Shown piece after piece: positions 60,528 to 64,000 of a DNA stretch of 64,000 nt (position 1 is its first letter; each line of letters starts with the position of its first letter). This stretch comes from Candidatus Alistipes faecigallinarum (lineage in GTDB: Bacteria; Bacteroidota; Bacteroidia; Bacteroidales; Rikenellaceae). The stretch is from the NCBI GenBank assembly GCA_019115605.1, contig DXDG01000022.1, positions 1 through 64,000 of the forward strand, in the 5' to 3' direction. The translations under genes were made by a program, and so were the position numbers. The notes beneath the pieces were generated by a model. The model worked only from the letters and a program-made list of their open reading frames with translations. It searched no databases and was not told the DNA's origin.

Positions 60528-62240
60528 ATGAATGCAAAAACCGACCATATGATCCGGCGTCGGGCCGTGAAGACCCGCAGCCGCTTCACGACGCTGCTGA
60601 CGATCTATTTTCTGGTGGCGTTGATCATCCCGAACTGCATCCTGGCCAATACGGAGCCCTACTCGGTATGGACCGTCGAGGCGCTGATCCTTCTGCCGCT
60701 GGGATTCTACATGATGTGGAGCGTGGCGCTTCGCCGCTCGGGCGTGATGATCTGGCTGGCCTTTCCGTTCATCTTTCTGGGAGCTTTCCAGATCGTGCTG
60801 CTCTACCTGTTCGGCAATTCGGTCATCGCCACCGACATGTTCACGAACATCCTGACGACCAATCCGGGCGAGGCGGGCGAGCTGTTGGGCAACATCTACC
60901 CTGCCGTGGTCATCGTCTGCGTGATGTATCTGCCGCTGCTGTGGCTGGCAGCCCGTGAAATCGGTCTCAAACGCTATCTGTCGCGCACGACGCGCATGAA
61001 TGTCGGCCTTACGGGTGCGGCGATCTTTGCGGTCGGTCTGCTGGCGCTCTGGCCTGCCTACTCCGTGAGCGAGGAGCGGCATGTGCTGCGGGACGAGATC
61101 TTCCCGCTGAACGCCCTTTACAACCTCGGGTTGAGCGGTTCGGAATTCCGCAAGGTGCACCGTTTCGAGAAGAGTTCCGAGGACTTCTCCTTCGAACCCG
61201 TACGGACGGCCGAGGCCCCGGGCCGCGAGGTCTACATCTATATCATCGGCGAGGCGTCGCGTGCCATGAACTGGCAGCTCTACGGTTACGGACGCGAGAC
61301 GAATCCCGAGCTTTCGGGTGTCGACGACCTTGTGGTCTTCCGCAACATGCTCACGCAGAGTAATACGACCCACAAGAGCGTGCCGCTGATCCTCTCGTCG
61401 GTGCGTACGGACGAACACGAGGAGCTCTACCGCCGCAAGGGGCTTCCCGAACTCTTCAACGAGGCGGGGTTCGATACCTGGTTCATCTCCAACCAGTCGC
61501 GCCAGGGTGCCATGATCGACAACCTGGCCCACGATGCCCGCCATCTGATCTACATCCGTTCGCCGCGTTACGACATGCAGATGCTCGACGAAGTGCGCAA
61601 GGTGCTTGAGGAGAGTCGTTCGCAGAAGTTGCTGATCATCCTTCACTGCTACGGATCACACTTCAGCTATCACCAGAGGTATCCGCGGGAATTTGCTTAT
61701 TTCAAGCCTGATACGGATGTGGCAATCACCCGTCAGAACCGGGAGATGCTGGTCAATGCCTACGACAATTCGATCCGTTATACGGATCATTTCCTGGCGG
61801 AGACGATCGCCTATCTGCGCTCGCTCGAGGATACCTCGTCGGCCCTGCTCTACTGTGCCGACCATGGTGAAGATCTGATCGACGACGAACGCGACCGCTT
61901 CCTGCATGCGTCGCCCACGACGACCGCCTATCAGATCTATGTCGCCTCGCTGGCCTGGTTCTCGGATGCCTATCGGCGGAACTTCCCCGAAAAGGTGGCG
62001 GCCGCCCTGCGGAACGAGACGGCACCCGCCACAACGCATGCGCTGTTCCATACGATGGCCGACATGGCATCGATCCGCGGACGTTTCATCTCCAGCGAGG
62101 CTTCGCTCGTCAGCGGCGATTACGACCGGACGGCGCCGCGGCGTTATCTGAACGACCACAACGAGGCGGTTCCCTTCCGCAAGACAGGTCTTGCGCCCCA
62201 GGATGTCGAGGTGCTCCGGCGGTTCGGGGTCGAATTGTAG
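60528..62240 (+). CDS. EptA-like phosphoethanolamine transferase
   Basis: The 570-residue inner-membrane enzyme has five N-terminal helices (about 20-180) and a periplasmic alkaline-phosphatase-like domain. Zinc-site residues line up with the family: E242 in YIIGEASRAMNW, nucleophile T280 (or T281) in TQSNTTHKSVPL, D445-H446 in YCADHGEDL. H378 and H460 are further candidate ligands. It transfers phosphoethanolamine from phosphatidylethanolamine, typically to lipid A, which can lower polymyxin binding. The acceptor here is inferred. It is last in the operon. Confidence 0.9.
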   Translation: MNAKTDHMIRRRAVKTRSRFTTLLTIYFLVALIIPNCILANTEPYSVWTVEALILLPLGFYMMWSVALRRSGVMIWLAFPFIFLGAFQIVLLYLFGNSVIATDMFTNILTTNPGEAGELLGNIYPAVVIVCVMYLPLLWLAAREIGLKRYLSRTTRMNVGLTGAAIFAVGLLALWPAYSVSEERHVLRDEIFPLNALYNLGLSGSEFRKVHRFEKSSEDFSFEPVRTAEAPGREVYIYIIGEASRAMNWQLYGYGRETNPELSGVDDLVVFRNMLTQSNTTHKSVPLILSSVRTDEHEELYRRKGLPELFNEAGFDTWFISNQSRQGAMIDNLAHDARHLIYIRSPRYDMQMLDEVRKVLEESRSQKLLIILHCYGSHFSYHQRYPREFAYFKPDTDVAITRQNREMLVNAYDNSIRYTDHFLAETIAYLRSLEDTSSALLYCADHGEDLIDDERDRFLHASPTTTAYQIYVASLAWFSDAYRRNFPEKVAAALRNETAPATTHALFHTMADMASIRGRFISSEASLVSGDYDRTAPRRYLNDHNEAVPFRKTGLAPQDVEVLRRFGVEL

Positions 62241-62270
62241 GCGGCCATCTGCCGGCGTATGTTATAAAAC

Positions 62271-62299
62271 AAAAAGCCGTCCCACGGGGACGGCTTTTT
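62271..62299. terminator. Bidirectional terminator, EptA-like gene / histone-like gene
   Basis: AAAAAGCCGTCCC (62271-62283) pairs with GGGACGGCTTTTT (62287-62299) around a 3-base loop. Confidence 0.92.
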
Positions 62300-62323
62300 C
62301 GGTTTTCGCCTGTTTCGAAAAAA

Positions 62324-62497
62324 TTATTTCGAAGCCTCCACGGAAACCTTGCGGAACTCCTTCATGAGTTTCGACAGCTCGAGCGCGGATTTACGGGCAC
62401 GCGTGCCGGCTGCCTTGTTGCCTTTTTCTACCTGTGCAGCCGCGTTGGCGGTGAAAGCCGCAAATTCAGCATTGATCTTTTCTACCAATTCTTTCAT
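62324..62497 (-). CDS. Histone H1-like protein, Hc1 family
   Basis: The 57-residue lysine- and alanine-rich helical protein begins MKELVEKINAEFAAFTANAA and contains GNKAAGTRARKSALELSKLMKEFRKVSVEASK. This matches the short Hc1/Bacteroidetes histone-H1-like group that binds DNA. ATG 62497 is the conserved start. A good -7 element lies upstream. It is one of the smallest genes here. Confidence 0.9.
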   Translation of the reverse strand: MKELVEKINAEFAAFTANAAAQVEKGNKAAGTRARKSALELSKLMKEFRKVSVEASK

Positions 62498-62529
62498 ATC
62501 TGTAAAAAATTTTGGGTTTGTTATCGATA

Positions 62530-62537
62530 CAAAGATA
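62530..62537 (-). promoter_or_regulatory. Promoter -7 of the histone-like gene (TATCTTTG)
   Basis: The perfect minus-strand consensus ends 32 bases before the ATG, in an AT-rich stretch. A 14-base palindrome (AAAAAACGTTTTTT) lies at 62574-62587. Confidence 0.75.
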
Positions 62538-62701
62538 AATAAATAATCTAAAAAACAGCGAATGAGGGGAATAAAAAAACGTTTTTTCAAAAAAATATCG
62601 GTTGGACATGCGCAGAAGGCGTTCCGGTCCGCTGTCGCCGTGCCTGCCCGCAACTTCGAAAACCCGGATTTGCGGCCGTGCGCGGATACCTGTTTGTGGG
62701 G

Positions 62702-62733
62702 ATTGCGCGTATAAATGGAAAATCGTATCTTTG
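62702..62733 (+). promoter_or_regulatory. feoAB promoter (-33 ATTG, -7 TATCTTTG)
   Basis: ATTG at 62702-62705 and TATCTTTG at 62726-62733 are 20 bases apart. The ATG is 26 bases downstream. No Fur-box-like palindrome was recognised by eye. Confidence 0.75.
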
Positions 62734-62759
62734 TCTTCGAAATCACTTCTTCTTGCAAT

Positions 62760-64000
62760 ATGCGTCTATCCGAATTGAAAACCGGCGAGGCGGCCACGAT
62801 CGTCAAGGTGACGGGACACGGTGGCTTCCGACGCCGCATCATGGAGATGGGATTCGTCCGCGGCCAGCGCGTGGAGGTCATTCTGAATGCTCCGCTGAAG
62901 GATCCGATCGAATACAAGGTCATGGGCTACGACATATCGCTGCGGCGCAGCGAGGCCGACATGGTCATCGTGCTCTCCGACAGTGAGGCCAGCCGCTACG
63001 TCTCCCGGATGGAGGAGGGCGGCACCGAAAACGACGCCGAAGAGTCCGCCTCGCTTGCCGGCGGCCGTCCCGCGACGGTCGAGGAGGCGCTGGCCCGCAG
63101 CAGCCGCACGATCTGTGTGGCGCTGGTCGGCAACCCCAACAGCGGCAAGACGTCGCTCTTCAACGCCATCTCGGGCGGCCACGAGCATGTGGGCAACTAC
63201 AGCGGCGTTACGGTCGATGCCAAACTCGGTTTCCGCGAATACCGCGGCTATCGTTTCGAGATCACGGACCTGCCGGGTACCTATGCGCTGACGGCCTATA
63301 CGCCCGAGGAGCGTTACGTGCGCCACCATATCGCCACGAAGACTCCCGACGTGATCATCAATACGGTCGTGGCTTCGAATCTCGAACGCAACCTCTATCT
63401 GACGACCGAACTGATCGACATCAATCCGCGGATCGTCGTGGCTCTGAACATGTACGACGAACTCGAAAAGAGCGGCGCGAAGCTCGATTACGACAGTCTG
63501 GGCCGCATGCTGGGTGTTCCGATGGTTCCGGTCGAGGCGCGCAACAACCGCGGTATCGAGACGCTGCTCGATACGGTGATCGACGTCTTCGAGAATCGGG
63601 ACGACCGCGTGCGCCACATCCACATCCAGATGGGATCCGTGATCGAGGAGGGGCTGCGGCGTCTGAACGGTGCGTTGAGCGAACATCGCGAAGAGCTGCC
63701 CAAGGCCTTCCCGCCCCGCTACTATGCCCTCAAGCTGCTCGAAGGGGACCGTCAGATCGAGCAGATGCTGCACGAGGCGCCCCACTATGCCGCGTGGATC
63801 GCGATCCGCGACCGGGAGTCCCGCCGTATCAACGAGGCGCTGGGCGAGGATATCGAGACGGCCTTCGCCGATCAGAAATACGGCTTCATCCAGGGCGCCC
63901 TGAAGGAGACCTACACGCCCGGACAGCGCGAGCAGGTTACGGCGACGAGCCTGATCGACACCTTCGTAACGCACAAACTGTGGGGTTTCCCGATCTTTTT
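62760..64000 (+). CDS. feoB: FeoA-FeoB fusion, ferrous iron transporter (3' end outside window)
   Basis: 413 residues are visible. An N-terminal FeoA SH3-like domain (1-75; LSELKTGEAATIVKV) and a linker (75-115) lead into the FeoB G domain. G1 is GNPNSGKTS (124-132), G3 is DLPG (170-173) and G4 is NMYD (230-233). A helical GDI-like region follows, and membrane helices would lie beyond base 64000. The Feo system imports Fe2+ using GTP binding. In the conserved VVDASNLERN segment the aspartate is replaced by valine (V204). ATG 62760 fits the promoter. Confidence 0.95.
   Translation, partial: MRLSELKTGEAATIVKVTGHGGFRRRIMEMGFVRGQRVEVILNAPLKDPIEYKVMGYDISLRRSEADMVIVLSDSEASRYVSRMEEGGTENDAEESASLAGGRPATVEEALARSSRTICVALVGNPNSGKTSLFNAISGGHEHVGNYSGVTVDAKLGFREYRGYRFEITDLPGTYALTAYTPEERYVRHHIATKTPDVIINTVVASNLERNLYLTTELIDINPRIVVALNMYDELEKSGAKLDYDSLGRMLGVPMVPVEARNNRGIETLLDTVIDVFENRDDRVRHIHIQMGSVIEEGLRRLNGALSEHREELPKAFPPRYYALKLLEGDRQIEQMLHEAPHYAAWIAIRDRESRRINEALGEDIETAFADQKYGFIQGALKETYTPGQREQVTATSLIDTFVTHKLWGFPIF

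Noticed and set aside
1..64000. CRISPR arrays, tRNA or rRNA genes, insertion sequences, prophage
   Set aside because: I scanned intergenic stretches for regular repeats, cloverleaf arms with TTCGAATC-like loops, transposase motifs and integrases, and saw none. Only the 10-bp tandem repeat at 641-710 stands out.

Overview
The window is a chromosomal segment of a GC-rich Bacteroidales bacterium, most probably Alistipes or another member of the Rikenellaceae (the genus is inference). Three things point there. Most genes have the Bacteroidetes -7 promoter element TAnnTTTG, sometimes with a -33 TTTG about 20 bases upstream. Family-specific genes are present: DUF4491, DUF3276, Hc1-like histone, fused FeoA-FeoB, PorV/PorQ-like barrel and OMP_b-brl_3 barrel. 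The coding sequence is uniformly GC-rich with long antisense shadow frames. It is mostly housekeeping and cell-envelope sequence. I see no prophage, integrase, CRISPR array, rRNA or tRNA.

Layout. 1-600 is AT-richer than the rest and holds the 3' end of an MFS transporter, its terminator and a non-coding stretch with a promoter-like element. 842-5505 carries lysA, an EamA transporter and pheT. 5582-11268 has a GH20 hexosaminidase divergent from a mazG / gamma-carbonic anhydrase / LytS-type kinase / LytTR regulator operon. 11407-14931 has a Spy/CpxP-like periplasmic protein and a large outer-membrane barrel. 15026-19886 (minus) is an efflux operon: TolC, HlyD-type adaptor and two ABC-2 permeases, with no ATPase. 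19980-22210 (minus) has a metallophosphoesterase and a domain-swapped RibD-like enzyme. 22340-29119 has a porin, DUF4491 protein, CapA-like lipoprotein, rubrerythrin, ettA and hisS. 29226-33899 has an S41 peptidase, DUF3276 protein, DUF368 (PopT-type) transporter, aroE and a TonB-C-like secreted protein. 34002-42467 has a DUF2007 protein, dnaE, trxA, an EamA transporter, a nitroreductase and htpG.

42564-49840 (minus) contains a Vat/CatB-like acetyltransferase and a long probable operon: nucleoside phosphorylase, dnaN, ExoX-like exonuclease, LysM/periplasmic-binding fusion, rex, a kinase-less RibF and a thioesterase. 49956-53955 has glmM, an NlpE-like lipoprotein, an M20 dipeptidase and an inositol-monophosphatase-like enzyme. 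54034-58490 has a DUF2461 protein, glyA, fabG, a PorV-like barrel and a low-molecular-weight tyrosine phosphatase. 58754-62240 is an envelope operon: YtfJ-like protein, POTRA-less Omp85 barrel and EptA-like phosphoethanolamine transferase. The right edge has an Hc1-like histone and the 5' part of feoAB.

The most unusual observations are: (1) the extracytoplasmic domain of the LytS-type kinase resembles the cold-shock/OB RNA-binding domain of transcription terminator Rho; (2) the RibD-like enzyme has reductase before deaminase, and its deaminase resembles the fungal Rib2 type; (3) RibF stops exactly where the riboflavin-kinase domain should begin. All family calls come from reading motifs; no database search was run.
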